DNA of 64,000 nucleotides from Prorocentrum cordatum (taxonomy: Eukaryota > Sar > Dinophyceae > Prorocentrales > Prorocentraceae): positions 102,001 through 166,000 of the forward strand of contig CAUYUJ010014186.1 in assembly GCA_963575745.1 (NCBI GenBank), written 5' to 3'. Below, piece by piece: positions 1-10,482 of the stretch (position 1 is the stretch's first letter; each line of letters begins with the position of its first letter). Under the pieces are notes generated by a model. It ran no database searches and was not told where the DNA came from. It worked only from the letters and a program-made list of their open reading frames with translations. A program made the translations under genes and the position numbers.

Positions 1-230
1 GGCGGTCGCTTCGCTGGTCGTCTCGCTTGCAGAAGCGAGGCCGGCGGTGCAGGGCTCCGTCGCGCCGCGCAGCGTCGCGGCACCGAACTCCGTCGCGTTT
101 GTCGTTTCCGAGTGAGGCGGGCGCGGCATTCCGCGCGCTGCCCGCCCCGTTCGGCACGGGCGGCACGAGGCTCACGTTGCTGAGTCCCGCTGCGCTGTCC
201 GTTGCCCGGGAACTTTCCTTTCGTGTTGTG

Positions 231-1770
231 CTATGTCCCAGTGCTGGTCGTGTAGGAGCTGCTTGTGGACGCGCTGCTCGCGGTGCAAGTCATCGCAGAT
301 GCGACCGCGTGGCTGCTGGCGCCCGTGCGCGCGAGTCCTGGCGGGCTGACCATGGACCTCGTCGCGGGCTCGTGGGCGCGAGGGAGTCGGTGCTGGCCCC
401 CGCCGTTCTCTTCGAGGCTGCGTTGCGCCGAGCTCTTGCGCTGCTCGGTGTTGAGGCGTCGGTGGCAGGCGTGCTTGCTTGGGGCAGACGCGTTGCTAGG
501 CGCGGCGGTGCTGGGCGCCGCCGTGCTGCCCGGCGTCGCAGCACTCGGCGCCTTCGCGCTGTTCCGCGTCGAGTTGCCCGTCGCAGACGCGCTGCCGGAA
601 GGCGCGGATTGCGACGCGCCCCTCGTCCCATTCGTGGGTGTGGGATTGTTTGAAGTGCATCCCTTCGTGCAACTCCACGTAATCGTGCTCGATGTTGTTT
701 CGCAGAATGGCGGCGCGATGGTCCTACTCATCCCGCTCGTGGGCGTGATGTCGTTAATGATGGGTCTCATCTCGATGTGCAACGTCTGATGGCTCCGATC
801 GCACTACTCAGGCTCAAGGTGTCCCTGACGCGCTGCTCGAGGGCGCGGCGCCGACCGCGCTGCTCGCGCCCCCTCGCGCCAAGGCCTTTGGCGCCGGATC
901 TCGTCGCGCTGCTCGGCGCCTCGGCCCTGGGCCGCGTCGCCCCCCCCCCCCCCCCCTGCGTCGAGGCCCAGGTCGCAGCAGCATTTTTGCAGGACGCGTT
1001 GTTCGATGCGTTGTTCGAGTCAATCGCATGCGTGAGTCTGCGCGGGCTGGGGCCACCGCGTTGTTCGACGTCGCGGCGCTCCACGTCGCGCCGCGCTATG
1101 CCACTGCGGCCCCAGACTCGCCGCTCGGAGCCTGGGCGCTCGTTGCGCTGCGCGTCGCGCTCGTGGCTGCGCGGCCGCAGGTGCTGGACCCCGTCTGGGC
1201 GCGCGACGCTTTGGTGCTTGATCCGGTCGTGCAGCTCAGTGCCGGTGCTCTGGTGCGCTGCCCGAAGGCGCGGCGCCCGTTGCATTGTTCTCCTCGCGTA
1301 GAGGTGGGGCCAATGGTGCTCGACTCCGCCGTGCTGCGCAGAGTCGAACAGCCAGTGCTGCACGTGCTGCTCGCCGGCTTGGCGCTCGTCGCGTTGCTTG
1401 TCGCAGCGGCGGGCGCCAGCTCTTGTGGGCGGCTGGCGACGGGCCGGCCGCGACGATGAAGCCAAGGCGGATGAGGCGCGCGCCCGCCCTGACAGGGTTC
1501 TTGCACTTGCGCGCTGGAGTGGCGCCTGGCGCAGCGCGGCCCAGTGGCTCCTAGTGAAACGTGCGAGACGAGGCAAGCTACGACCGCCGATCGCCCCACG
1601 ACGGTAGGAGCAATCGACGTCCAGCGGCGGAGGTCGCCGACTAACGGCGAGCGAGTGGACCATTCGTTCGTCCGGGGCAGTGGGCCCAAGGGAGTCCTGT
1701 AGGAACCGAGTGCAGCATGTGAAGAAGTAGACGCATCCAAGAGGGCTACATAGTTGTGCCAGGCGACCAC
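231..1770. repeat. Degenerate GC-rich Ala/Ser/Thr-type repeat region
   Basis: The stretch is built from loosely repeated blocks containing GCGCTGCTCG, GTTGTTCG and GCGTCGAGG. Long frames are open on both strands. On the minus strand they read as low-complexity Ser/Thr/Ala/Asn-rich peptide, for example in the last 300 bases down to about 1096; on the plus strand they read as Leu/Ala/Val-rich. No domain is recognised. It could be the decayed repetitive part of a minus-strand gene or a GC-rich minisatellite that is open by composition. A C homopolymer near 940-957 interrupts it. Confidence 0.3.
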
Positions 1771-1857
1771 AATCGCAAGTCAGTTGCCAGTGGGGGCGGC
1801 GGAGGGACGTGGCGGGGGGGGGGGGCGCGCATCGGTCGCAGAAGGGGCGGCGCGTGC

Positions 1858-1932
<75 letters not shown>

Positions 1933-1963
1933 GGATGAGGATGAGGGATGAGATGAGATGATG

Positions 1964-2028
<65 letters not shown>

Positions 2029-2040
2029 GATGGCGATGTG
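1858..2040. repeat. (GAT)n microsatellite in two blocks
   Basis: An almost pure GAT triplet run occupies about 1858-1932, then a short GAGGATGAG spacer, then a second run to about 2040. Poly-Asp, poly-Ser and poly-Ile readings of it are artefacts. Confidence 0.95.
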
Positions 2041-3040
2041 GAGGATCAGGTGGAGGATCAGGCGGAGGAGCGGCAGAGAGGCGAGGAGGAGCGCGGCGGG
2101 GTGACGAGTGCGAGGAGGTACGGAGGACAATTGGAAGAGACGGGGGAGGAGGAAACTTATTGGGGTAATGAAGAGGAGGACCAATAAGGGGGGAGGAATT
2201 TCGATGTTCAATTGCGCTGGCAGGGGGGCCATTTAGGATTGGACGCGCAAGGCGTCGCCCGCTCGGGGGAAAAAAACTTCGCCTGTTGTTGTGAATGGTG
2301 CTCCCGTCCCCGCCTCGTCGCCGCCTGCGTTGGCGTTGTCTGTGTCCCCCTTGTCGTCTTCATTGTGCTCGTGTTGTTCAGACCTTCGTCGCGTTCCTCT
2401 CCTTTGCCCATTCGTCCCAGTCGTTTCCCTCCAGTCCTCCTCGCCTTTTCCTCTCTTCGTAATCCCGTTACGCCGCGCATGAATTTGCTGTTGGCCTGGG
2501 GGGGGGGGGCGAACCCGCCCGTGGCTAGCTGCACGCGGTTGAAGTAGAAGTTCGCGCGTTTTGCATGTGGCGCGTGGCCAAGTTTAAGCGATGTGTTTAC
2601 ATAGCTTGAGACGAAACACACACACAGAAGTTCAGTTTTTTTGAGTTGGATTGGTCGCAGTGTGTTACAACGCACCAGGAACCCCATGACCGTCATATAG
2701 TTGAAATTTGGGTTGCGTATGTTACCTTTTGGGTTGCCCCTTTGGTGCTATGATTGACGACAATTTCATAGGTAACCCACCGCCAGGGCGCGCAGCGTAG
2801 ATGTCTAGACCGAAGTGTCCGCGCTGTGACCAAGAAGCACAGAGTCGGATATATGGACCTCCCCAGTTGAAATATCGGTCCCTCAGGCCCCTTTCAGGGG
2901 TCCATGGCTTGATTTGCCTGTCGACGCGGGGGCAGCCGCGGCGAGGACGGGCCGCCATTCTTTCGACCGTTGACCTGGATTCGACGATATGTGTTTTTCA
3001 ATCCAAACTAATTTCTTTGATTTCGGTTTTTGTTTTTGGG
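2041..3040. other. Intergenic stretch, one weak ORF only
   Basis: Purine-rich sequence (2041-2200) is followed by a pyrimidine-rich stretch (2330-2470) and unique-looking DNA. One ATG frame at 2801-3088 encodes 95 residues starting with a CPRCDQEAQSR segment that could bind a metal, but nothing else supports it as a gene. Confidence 0.3.
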
Positions 3041-4015
3041 CTTTGGGGCCATCAGAAACCGATCCGGGCTGAAAAACTGCCCCCGTGAAAGGGGTCGGGA
3101 CATTTGGGGCCGCGGATTGAAACCATCATATCGAAGGATATCCAGGGTCCTCCTCCGAACGTCGCGTTCCAGTCCGGGGGGGAGCTGTGCACTGCAGTCC
3201 GGATGTCGCAGTTCGCGCTGATTTCGCAGGGCGAGGCTTGCGGGGCGCCGAAAGGGGGGGGGGGCTGGTTCAGTGGGGGGACGCGTCGACCCCATCGCCC
3301 ATTCCCTTCCGATCGGGGCCTGCATGTCTCTACTTGTCCAGGATCGAGCGGTTCCGCCACCCAGAGCCCATCGCCGGTGCATCGGCGGCGACATTTGCCC
3401 TCAGAGTTCGTCCCCCCCTCGTTGGCTCCCCCATCAAAGGCCGCGGTGGCGGAAGATGGCCCGTCGGATTTGCAGGTGGGGAACCGCACCGCCGCGTGGG
3501 CGCGGCTGAACCACACGGCGACCGGCAGGACCTCGGTGTGGGATGCCCAGGAATCGAGGTTTTTCGGAGCATTTTTTTTCATTGCTCGTGTTTGGGCCGT
3601 CCTGGGGGCTGGTCCCATCGGCTGGACTCCCATCGGAATTTCGGTCCAAACGTACCACAGAGAGGGGCCCCGAGGGGACCGGGTCCTGCGGGTTTTTCTC
3701 AGTCTGGCTTGCTCCGGACAACCACGGGCTCCAGGGTTGTTCAAAGAACGACTCGGGATGAAAAGCTGGCCCACGGGAAGGCCGCCCTGAGGCCCATGAC
3801 CGGTTCCTGCCAGGTCCCGCTTCTTCAGACCAGCCACGTCTTGGAGAGCTGTGGTCCTCACCCCCTTTGGTGGGGATCTGGCGATGGCGGCACCCTTCTT
3901 GAGAGAGCGTCGACACGTTGGGCTCCCGCAGGAGAAGTATAAAGAGCACAGGTCCCGCATTTGTGGCTGCTTGGGTCCTTCGATCAGGAAACAGAGCATA
4001 AACGTAAACTTCGTG
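3040..4015. repeat. Region with two degraded copies of dispersed element D1
   Basis: Two segments, about 3040-3110 and 3690-3790, carry the D1 signature: a CGGGCTGAAAAACTG or CGGGATGAAAAGCTGG core, preceded by a GGCC/CAGG-rich part. The best-preserved D1 copy is near 42.3 kb. Several frames between 3052 and 4000 stay open for 230-315 codons on both strands, with none showing protein-like composition, so no gene is called. Confidence 0.4.
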
Positions 4016-4123
4016 ATGTCCGAGCGGATTTTTTGGATCGGCGCTGGACACCCTCCCTGGCGCGCTGAGCGCGCTTGGGCGGGTGTCTATGTTTGTCGGA
4101 TCATTCATCCATGCGGAGCTCCG
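4016..4123. mobile_element. Diverged copy of inverted-repeat element family IR1
   Basis: The left end reads TCCGAGCGGATTTTTTGGAT and the right part CGGATCATTCATCCATGCGG is its diverged reverse complement, with a GGACACCC / GGGTGTCT inner stem. It is homologous to the better copy at 10483-10627. No coding capacity. It lies about 480 bases upstream of the exon at about 4600. Confidence 0.5.
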
Positions 4124-4294
4124 AATATTTATGTCCATGCCGTTCATCATTCATCTATTCTTGGATGCCGACGGACGGCCTTCTTGAGAGATCGTCGACA
4201 CAATGTGTCCCCTCATGGATGGAAGGAGCACAGCTCCACCAGGTGTGGCTGGTCGACTCTTGCATGTCAGCCCAGACCCCCGACATCATATATG

Positions 4295-4560
4295 TGTTCC
4301 TGGATTCCTTCCCCGAGGACCAGTTTTTCCTCCCGAATCGTTTCTTGACAGTCCCAGGGTTTAGCGATGATGCCCATGGCCGAAAACAGCCAAACACAAA
4401 TCCGTCGCGATGTTTTTATGACGCGAGGCCATACATCTGGCGTCTCGATGCTCTCGAGACACGGGCACCTGACCTCGCGACCACGTCCCCAGGATACCCT
4501 TAGGTCTGGTCAAGGCCCTAAGGGGCCGAACACTTTGAAAGTCCTCCGTCTCGATTTTGT
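4295..4560 (-). repeat. D1 dispersed element, reverse orientation, two fragments
   Basis: At 4310-4360, CAGTTTTTCCTCCCGAATCG followed by TTTCTTGACAGTCCCAGGG is the reverse complement of the D1 core. At 4495-4550 a second fragment carries the CCTAAGGGGCCGAA...TCCTCC part. Confidence 0.45.
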
Positions 4561-4572
4561 TCGACACCCTGC

Positions 4573-4839
4573 ATGCCTGGGAGGGAGTCTGTGGGGGTAC
4601 TGGATGCCCAAAGGACCGTCCTCTTCGTAAACTACCACGGCCCGACGCCGTACAACACCGGGGGCCTCTGCGGGCACACCGCCACGGCGTCGCGGTTGCT
4701 GGGGCTGGTGGCCTCGAACGGCGAGCCCGGGGACACCGTCGTGATGGCGGGGGACTTCGGCGCCAGCGAGGAGATCGGCGGGCGACACGAAGCCCATACA
4801 TCTACAGGCATATACGTAGCACCCCGCAATTGCGGATAA
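4573..4839 (+). CDS. Exon of an endonuclease/exonuclease/phosphatase-like protein
   Basis: The open frame (ATG at 4573, stop at 4837-4839) reads RTVLFVNYHGPTPYN, then a His-Thr-Ala-Thr-x-Arg-Leu-Leu segment, then GDTVVMAGDFGAS. This order matches the core of the DNase I-like (EEP) fold: a strand with an Asn-x-His, an Arg-containing helix and the catalytic Gly-Asp-Phe-Asn-type loop, here GDFG. Known members are metal-dependent phosphodiesterases, including AP endonucleases and LINE endonucleases. Only about 75 residues of the usual 250 are present, so this is one exon or a fragment. Real coding probably runs from an acceptor near 4604 to about 4790, because the last residues lose the codon bias. 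A second frame at 4845-4920 (Gly/Ala/Asp then VVEPADLVAPP) may be the next exon. Fold assignment is fairly sure; substrate is unknown. Confidence 0.5.
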   Translation: MPGRESVGVLDAQRTVLFVNYHGPTPYNTGGLCGHTATASRLLGLVASNGEPGDTVVMAGDFGASEEIGGRHEAHTSTGIYVAPRNCG

Positions 4840-4919
4840 GAGTGAGGGGGCGGGCGCGGGCGACGCGGGCGTCGTCGAGCCGGCGGACCTCGTGGCCCCC
4901 CCACTTTCTTTGTCGATGG

Positions 4920-5345
4920 CGCTCTCCTCCACCTCCTCCTCCTCCTCCTTCTCCTCCTCTTCCTCCTCCTTCTCCTCCTCCTCTTCCTCGTCCTCATCGT
5001 CATCGTCATCCTCCTCCTCCACCTCGTCCTCCTCCTCCTCCTCTTCTTCCTCGTTCTCCCTCTCCCCCCCTCGTCTTTTCATCATGGTCCTCCCATCGTC
5101 GTCCTCCCCCTCATCGGCCTCCATCATCGTCCTCCCATTGTCGTCCATCATCATCATCCTCCCCATCCTCCCCCTCCTCGTCCTCCTCCTCCCCCTCCTC
5201 CCCCTCCTCCCCCTCGTCCTCCTGCTCCTCCTCCTTTTCTTTCTCCACGTTCTCCTTACATCCTCTCTTCTTCCACGTTCTCCTCGTCCCCTGTTTACTC
5301 ATCCTGCCTCCCCGTCCTTTCCCAATATAACTGCAACGCAATCCT
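4920..5345. repeat. Long (TCC)n-rich pyrimidine tract
   Basis: More than 400 bases of imperfect TCC/CTC triplets with (GTCATC) inserts lead directly to the small exon at 5358. The tract may serve as an extended polypyrimidine tract for splicing, but it is also simply a microsatellite. Confidence 0.85.
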
Positions 5346-5357
5346 TTTTTCCACTGT

Positions 5358-5510
5358 ATGCTCCCCGCCTTCTCTGATCAAGGCAACTCGCCAGGGCAAA
5401 GTTGCTGGACGGGCTGGCGTGGATACGCGGGGCGTGAAGAGGTCCTTGCGGGCTCAGACGGCATGCAAGAATCCGCCGCCGCGCTTGTGCGGCATTGGTT
5501 TGTTCAGTGA
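5358..5510 (+). CDS. Small terminal exon or 50-codon ORF, unknown function
   Basis: An ATG frame of 50 codons ends with TGA at 5508-5510. After Leu-Pro-Ala-Phe it reads SDQGNSPGQSCWTGWRGYAG and ends in LVRHWFVQ. Residue choice (three Trp, mixed charge, amphipathic end) is protein-like and unlike the surrounding repeats. It follows a 420-base pyrimidine tract and an AAG|G at about 5382 could be a 3' splice site, so it is best read as a C-terminal exon. The tandem repeats start within its last dozen bases. No family recognised. Confidence 0.4.
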   Translation: MLPAFSDQGNSPGQSCWTGWRGYAGREEVLAGSDGMQESAAALVRHWFVQ

Positions 5511-5940
5511 ACGTGGTGTAGGTCGCGGGTGGGTCGCGGGCTCTCCACCTCCACCTGGAAGGGATGCAAAAGCAGCCCGCCGCAAGCGCCCCAAAAATTG
5601 GTTTGTACACGGAACGAGGTTTGGGTCGCGGGTGGGCCGCGGGTTCCCCACAGGGAACGAATGCAAAAGATGCCCGCCGCAGGCGCCGAAAATGTGGTTT
5701 GTACCCTGAACGTGGTCGCGGGTGGGCCGCGGGCTCTCCACCTGAAACGAATGCAAAATATGCCCGCCGCAGGCGCCGAAAAATGTGGTTTGTACCCTGA
5801 ACGTGGTTTGGGTCGCGGGTTGGTCGCGAGTTGGTCACGGGATGTGTCGCGGGCTCTCCACTTGGAAGGAATGCAAAAAAAACCCGCCGCAGGCGCCGAA
5901 AATTGTGGTTTGTACCTTGAACGTGGTTTGGGTCGAAGGT
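5497..5940 (+). repeat. Tandem repeat of about 91-120 bp, five units
   Basis: Each unit begins GGTTTGTACCCTGAACGTGG, continues with one or two GGGTCGCGGGTG blocks and CTCTCCACCTGGAA, and ends GCCCGCCGCAGGCGCCGAAA. Unit starts are near 5497, 5599, 5696, 5787 and 5907; the last runs into the short 12-bp array. Confidence 0.85.
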
Positions 5941-6200
5941 GGGTCGCGGGTGGGTCGCGGGGTAGGTCGCGGGTGGGTCGCGGGTGGGTCGCGGGTGGGT
6001 CGCGGGTGGGTCGCGGGTGGGTCGCGCCGCGGGGGGTCGCGGGGTGGGTCGCGGGTTGGGTCGCGGGGTGGGTCGCGGGGTGGGTCGCGGGGTGGGTCGC
6101 GGGGTGGGTCGCGGGTGGGTCGCGGGTGGGTCGCGGGTGGGTCGCGGGGTGGGTCGCGGGGTGGGTCGCGGGTGGGTCGCGGGGCGGGTTGCGGGTGGGA
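5936..6200 (+). repeat. GGGTCGCGGGTG minisatellite (11-13 bp)
   Basis: About twenty units of GGTCGCGGGTG with small length changes. The same block occurs once or twice inside each longer unit to the left, so this array looks like local expansion of part of that unit. Confidence 0.9.
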
Positions 6201-6206
6201 CGACGA

Positions 6207-6210
6207 CAAC

Positions 6211-6243
<33 letters not shown>

Positions 6244-6329
6244 GAATCCGCACCGCGGAATTCCACATCAGCCACGCACCCAGGGACAGTGAATGACCGT
6301 TCGGCACCCTCACTCTGATGTGTACATGT

Positions 6330-6380
<51 letters not shown>

Positions 6381-6414
6381 TGTACTAACCCTGACACGCA
6401 CACACACACACACA
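6207..6414. repeat. (CAA)n, (AT)n and (AC)n microsatellites
   Basis: (CAA)n lies at about 6208-6243, (AT)n at about 6333-6378 and (AC)n at about 6398-6414, with unique spacers. Confidence 0.95.
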
Positions 6415-6479
6415 ATGGCCATGGGCCCATCCCGCCACCGTGCTTGGGTTGTGGGTGTGAAGCCTACTGGATTTTAGTT

Positions 6480-7015
6480 GTGATCTCGTGGGGGGCCTCG
6501 CAGGGGCCTCTGGGACGAAGTTTGGGCGCCTCCAAGTTTGGGCGCCTCTTGGGAGCTTGTTTGCTGCCTTTTTTTGGTTTCCTGGATGCCTCTTGAGGCC
6601 TCTTGGAGGCCTCTTGGGGAGCTCGTGGGGCCTCCTGGCCGCCTCTTGGGGCCTCCTGCGGGCCAGGCTCGGATGTTCTTCATGTTCCCTCTTTTGTGCT
6701 CCTTTTGGGGCCCTCTTGGGCCGTTTTGGGGCGCATCTTGGGCCGTCTTGGGCCCCTCGTGGGCCGTTTGGGTGCCTTCCTGGAGGTGGCCTTTTTGGGG
6801 CGGTCTTGGGGGCCTCTAGGGCCGTCTGGTAGCCTGGGGACCAGAAAAGGCGAGAACGCCTAAATCCGTCAAACAAACATAGGGAGCCCTCTTGAAAGGC
6901 CTCTTGGGAGGCCTCTTGGAGGCATCCTGGGGCATCTTGGATGCTTCTTGGGCCGTCCTGAGGCCATCTTGGGCATCTCGGGCCGACCTCTTGGTGACTC
7001 GGAACCCTCTCGCGC
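6480..7015 (+). repeat. GGGCCTCTTGG-type minisatellite, array 1
   Basis: Degenerate 12-16 base units of the form TTGGGGCC(T/G)TCTTGG fill 6480-6830 and 6890-7015. Between them (6835-6890) is a conserved unique core containing ACCAGAAAAGGCGAGAACG. Related cores sit inside the arrays at 7.4-8.0 kb and 36.4-37.0 kb, so array plus core form one dispersed element. Confidence 0.8.
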
Positions 7016-7019
7016 CGCC

Positions 7020-7395
7020 GCGGGGGCCATACACATAGACATACACATATACACATACGTATACATCTACATGTACATCCACGTGCACATATACGATTTC
7101 ATATATATATATATACACATACATACATATACATATATGTGTAATCATAAGTGTATACTCAAACCTAAACATACACATATTCATATACCTAAACATAGGC
7201 ATCTGCATATACGTAGACATATACACACATTTACATGCACATAGACATTACGTATACAACCATACATCTATCTATATATACCTGCATAAGTGCATAGAAA
7301 CGTACAAACAAACAATCATATATACCTATACATACATGTCCAAATACATATCCGCATCACTATACATATGCATATACACGTATACATATACGAGC
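7020..7395 (+). repeat. ATACACAT / ATACATAT-type AT-rich microsatellite
   Basis: Irregular tetra- to hexanucleotide repeats of the ATACAT class, including a short (AT)n block at 7100-7115. No gene is visible. Confidence 0.85.
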
Positions 7396-7990
7396 CGTTT
7401 TAGGGGGCCACCTGGTCCGTCTTAAAGCCTTCTGGGGCAGTCTTGGTCCCTCAGGGCAACCTTGGGGGCATCTTGTGGATTTTCTGCGGCGGTCTGGGGG
7501 CCCAGTTGGGCTGCCTTGGGGCCCTCGTGTGCCGTCTGGAGCCCCTCCGGGAGCCCTCTTGGAGCGTCTTGGGGCCGTCTTGGGCCCCTCCTGGGCCGTC
7601 CTGGGCTCGTCTCGGGACCCTCTTGGGCGCCAATGGAGCCATCTTGGAGCGATCTCGGGGGCCTGTTCGGCCGTCTCGGGCGCTCTGGAAACCGAGAAGC
7701 CGAGTACGCGAACATTGCAACGAAACCCAAGGAACATTCCAAATTTGTGCCTCCTGGGGGCCTCTTGGGAGTCGTCTTCAATCTCCTTTTGTCTATCTCT
7801 GGAGCCCGTTGGGCCGTCGAGTGGCCATCTTGGGCCAACCTGGCCATCTTGGGCCCATCGTGGCCGTCTGGGGGCGCTCGTTGGGGCCTCCTGCGGCCTC
7901 CTTGGGGCTTCCGGGGCCGTCTTGGGGCCATCTGGGGCTGCCTTGGGCCCTCCTGGGGCGCTCCAGATTCAGGCCTCCCAGACGCACCCC
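7395..7990 (+). repeat. GGGCCTCTTGG-type minisatellite, array 2
   Basis: Same unit class as array 1. Its unique core at about 7680-7755 contains AAACCGAGAAGCCGAGTACG. All plus frames stay open because the units lack stops; the resulting Gly/Trp/Leu-rich peptides are not considered genes. Confidence 0.8.
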
Positions 7991-7998
7991 GAAGTGTG

Positions 7999-8000
7999 TC

Positions 8001-8087
<87 letters not shown>

Positions 8088-8122
8088 TATTTTTTTTATA
8101 TATATATATATATATATATAAA
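7999..8122 (+). repeat. Poly(T) of about 90 bases followed by (TA)n
   Basis: An uninterrupted T run from about 8001 to 8085, then TATTATT and (TA)n to about 8121. It could mark the 3' end of a reverse-transcribed insertion on the minus strand, but no element body is recognised beside it. Confidence 0.9.
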
Positions 8123-8244
8123 CTACATCGATGTATTCTCTCGGGGGCCATATCCTTGTTCTTTATTATTATATACCCCCACCTACCTCGTATTCCGGCC
8201 GATAGCAACCCGATCCGGGACCTCCAATCCGGATTGTAGAAAAT

Positions 8245-8775
8245 CAATACAAAGTGGCCGTTTTTCTTCTCAACATCGTTTTTTTGTCGTCGACGATGCG
8301 AAAAGCGTGGCAGGAATGGGACGCGGCGCACATCGCGCGCGGCCGTCAATCCGGGCCCGCCCATCCTGACTTAAAAAAAAATCATTACAAAGTTTCCGTT
8401 TTTTCCTCTCAGCATGGCCTGCCTTGATGCCGACGGTGCGAAATATGTGGCAGCAGTGGGACGCGGCGCGCATTGCGCGCGGACGTCCATGCTGGCCGCG
8501 GGCCTTCCCATCCTGACTGTTATAAACAATACAGAGTTGCAGTTTTTCCTTTCATCATGGCCTGTCTTGTCGTCGACGATGCGAAATGCGTGGCAGGAAT
8601 GGGGCGCGGCGCACATCGCGCGCGGACTTCTGGGGCAACCCCAAGGCGGGAGGGGCCACCTTACTTGTCAGAAACAATGCCATGCTGATTTTCCCTGCCC
8701 ACATAGCTGTTCTTGTCGTCCAACCCGCAAAAGTGCATGGCAAGAATTGTGCGCGGCACACCCCCCTCCCCCCCC
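8245..8775 (+). repeat. Tandem repeat of about 130 bp, four units
   Basis: Units near 8245, 8385, 8528 and 8672 share TTTTTCCTTTCATCATGGCC, then TTGTCGTCGACGATGCGAAA, then GTGGCAGGAATGGGACGCGG and a GCGCGCGGACGTC end. The fourth unit is strongly diverged. A fifth copy lies at 9450-9575, beyond the (CTA)n tract. The reading VVDDAKCVAGMGRGAH recurs, which may reflect origin from coding sequence. Confidence 0.75.
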
Positions 8776-8899
8776 GCCCGAAGTGAATGAAATGACCTGC
8801 TCGCTTGGGCGCCGAGCGAAATTTTCTCAAAGTTGCGCTCCCGCTTTGGCTCGGCGCACGTTTTTTGCTCGCCAATTCATTGGGCGCCGGGGCGTTCCA

Positions 8900-9045
8900 G
8901 GAGGCCCTGGGGTGACGAATGCCTGGGAGGTTTTTGCTTGTTCAGGCTCTTGGAGGGCCTCCTGAGGCTCCCCGCGGTTTCTTGGCGCTACGGCCGTCTG
9001 GAGGCCATCTTGGGCGTCTTGGAACGATCTTTCGGCGACTCAGGG
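8900..9045 (+). repeat. Short GGGCCTCTTGG-type minisatellite
   Basis: A third, short array of the same unit class leads straight into the (CTA)n tract. Confidence 0.6.
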
Positions 9046-9388
<343 letters not shown>

Positions 9389-9399
9389 CACTACGCGCC

Positions 9400-9645
9400 A
9401 GCACCCAGTTGCGCCAGCATTGTTTCTTATGTTGTGGGAGGGCGGAACGTGTCCGTTGTTCCTTTCAACATGGCCAGTCTTGTCGTCGACGATGCGAAAT
9501 GCGTGGCGGGAATGGGACGCGGCGCACATCCCGCGCGGACGTCAATGCGGTGTCCTGGGGTATCCTCCACTCGCACTGAAATGCCCGCGCAGCCCCCAGT
9601 TGTGCCATCACTGTTTCTTATGTTGTGGGAGGGCGGGTGGGAATG
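9400..9645 (+). repeat. Duplicated block flanking a copy of the 130-bp repeat
   Basis: CCAGTTGCGCCAGCATTGTT with TCTTATGTTGTGGGAGGGCG at about 9405-9445 recurs at about 9595-9635 as a close copy. Between them lies the fifth unit of the 130-bp family (9450-9575). Confidence 0.7.
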
Positions 9646-9684
9646 GGCATGCCATGCTTGACTCGCTCGAGCTGGCTAGCTTGA

Positions 9685-9814
9685 CGCGAACCCTACCCCT
9701 ACCCCCCACGATGTCTGAGGGGGAGGGTGGGGTTCACGTCGCTCGGGAGCTCCCAGACGAAGTGAACTCCACCCTCCCCCTCTGAAATCGTAGGGGGTAG
9801 GGGTAGGGTTCGCG
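9685..9814. mobile_element. 130-bp near-perfect palindrome, fold-back element
   Basis: The left arm (9685-9749) begins CGCGAACCCTACCCCTACCC and the right arm (9750-9814) is its reverse complement at about 57 of 65 positions, with no loop (centre GGGAGCTCCC). The arms carry G-tract runs such as GGGGGTAGGGGTAGGG that could form G-quadruplex. It is non-coding and looks like a miniature inverted-repeat element; no clear target duplication is seen. Confidence 0.75.
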
Positions 9815-9839
9815 TGTGGCCCCCTATTCGTATTTTATG

Positions 9840-10016
9840 ATGATGATCATGTTTACATACGTATATATATGTTTGTATATACACATGCATGCATGCATGC
9901 ATGCATGCATGCATCCATCCATCCATCCATCCATCCATCCATCCATCCATCCGTACAAACATACCTGCATGTATACATCCATACTTACATACATGCACTT
10001 ATATACATGTAGGCGA

Positions 10017-10054
<38 letters not shown>

Positions 10055-10055
10055 A
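9840..10055. repeat. (ATGC)n, (ATCC)n and (AT)n microsatellites
   Basis: (ATGC)n at about 9886-9913, (ATCC)n at about 9912-9952 and (AT)n at about 10019-10052, with ATAC-rich spacers. Confidence 0.95.
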
Positions 10056-10084
10056 TGTACACAAACGTGTAATTAGATGGTTTC

Positions 10085-10170
10085 GGACTCAGGGTACCCT
10101 CGCCGCGCCCATGGACCGTCAAACAGCGGCTCGGGATGAAGAGCCGACCTGGGGAAAGGTTCGGATGTCT
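10085..10170 (+). repeat. D1 dispersed element, short copy
   Basis: GGACCGTCAAACAGCGGCTC followed by GGGATGAAGAG and CCTGGGGAAAGG matches the D1 core order. Confidence 0.5.
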
Positions 10171-10233
10171 GGGACGAGTGACCTTTCGCCGAAGCGACCT
10201 TGGGAGCGCGGCTTCGGGGGGCGGCAAGCACAT

Positions 10234-10350
10234 ATTATCATCATCATCGTCGTCATCATCATCATCACAATCATCATCATCACCATCTCCAACATCAGCA
10301 TTAGCATCACCATCATCATCAGCAGCAACATCATCATCATCATCAAGGGG
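10234..10350 (+). repeat. (CAT)n-rich imperfect microsatellite
   Basis: Imperfect CAT/CAC triplets, with a short AACATCAGCATTAGC interruption. Confidence 0.9.
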
Positions 10351-10482
10351 CGGCAAACCCAAGTACACATGCCGCCGCTTCTTCCGCATCGAATGCCCCG
10401 CACACCAACGGTCTCTTCTGCCGAGGGTCACCCTTTCGTGTACCCGAGAGGAGAGCAGCACCATCTCGAAGGCGAAAAAAAA

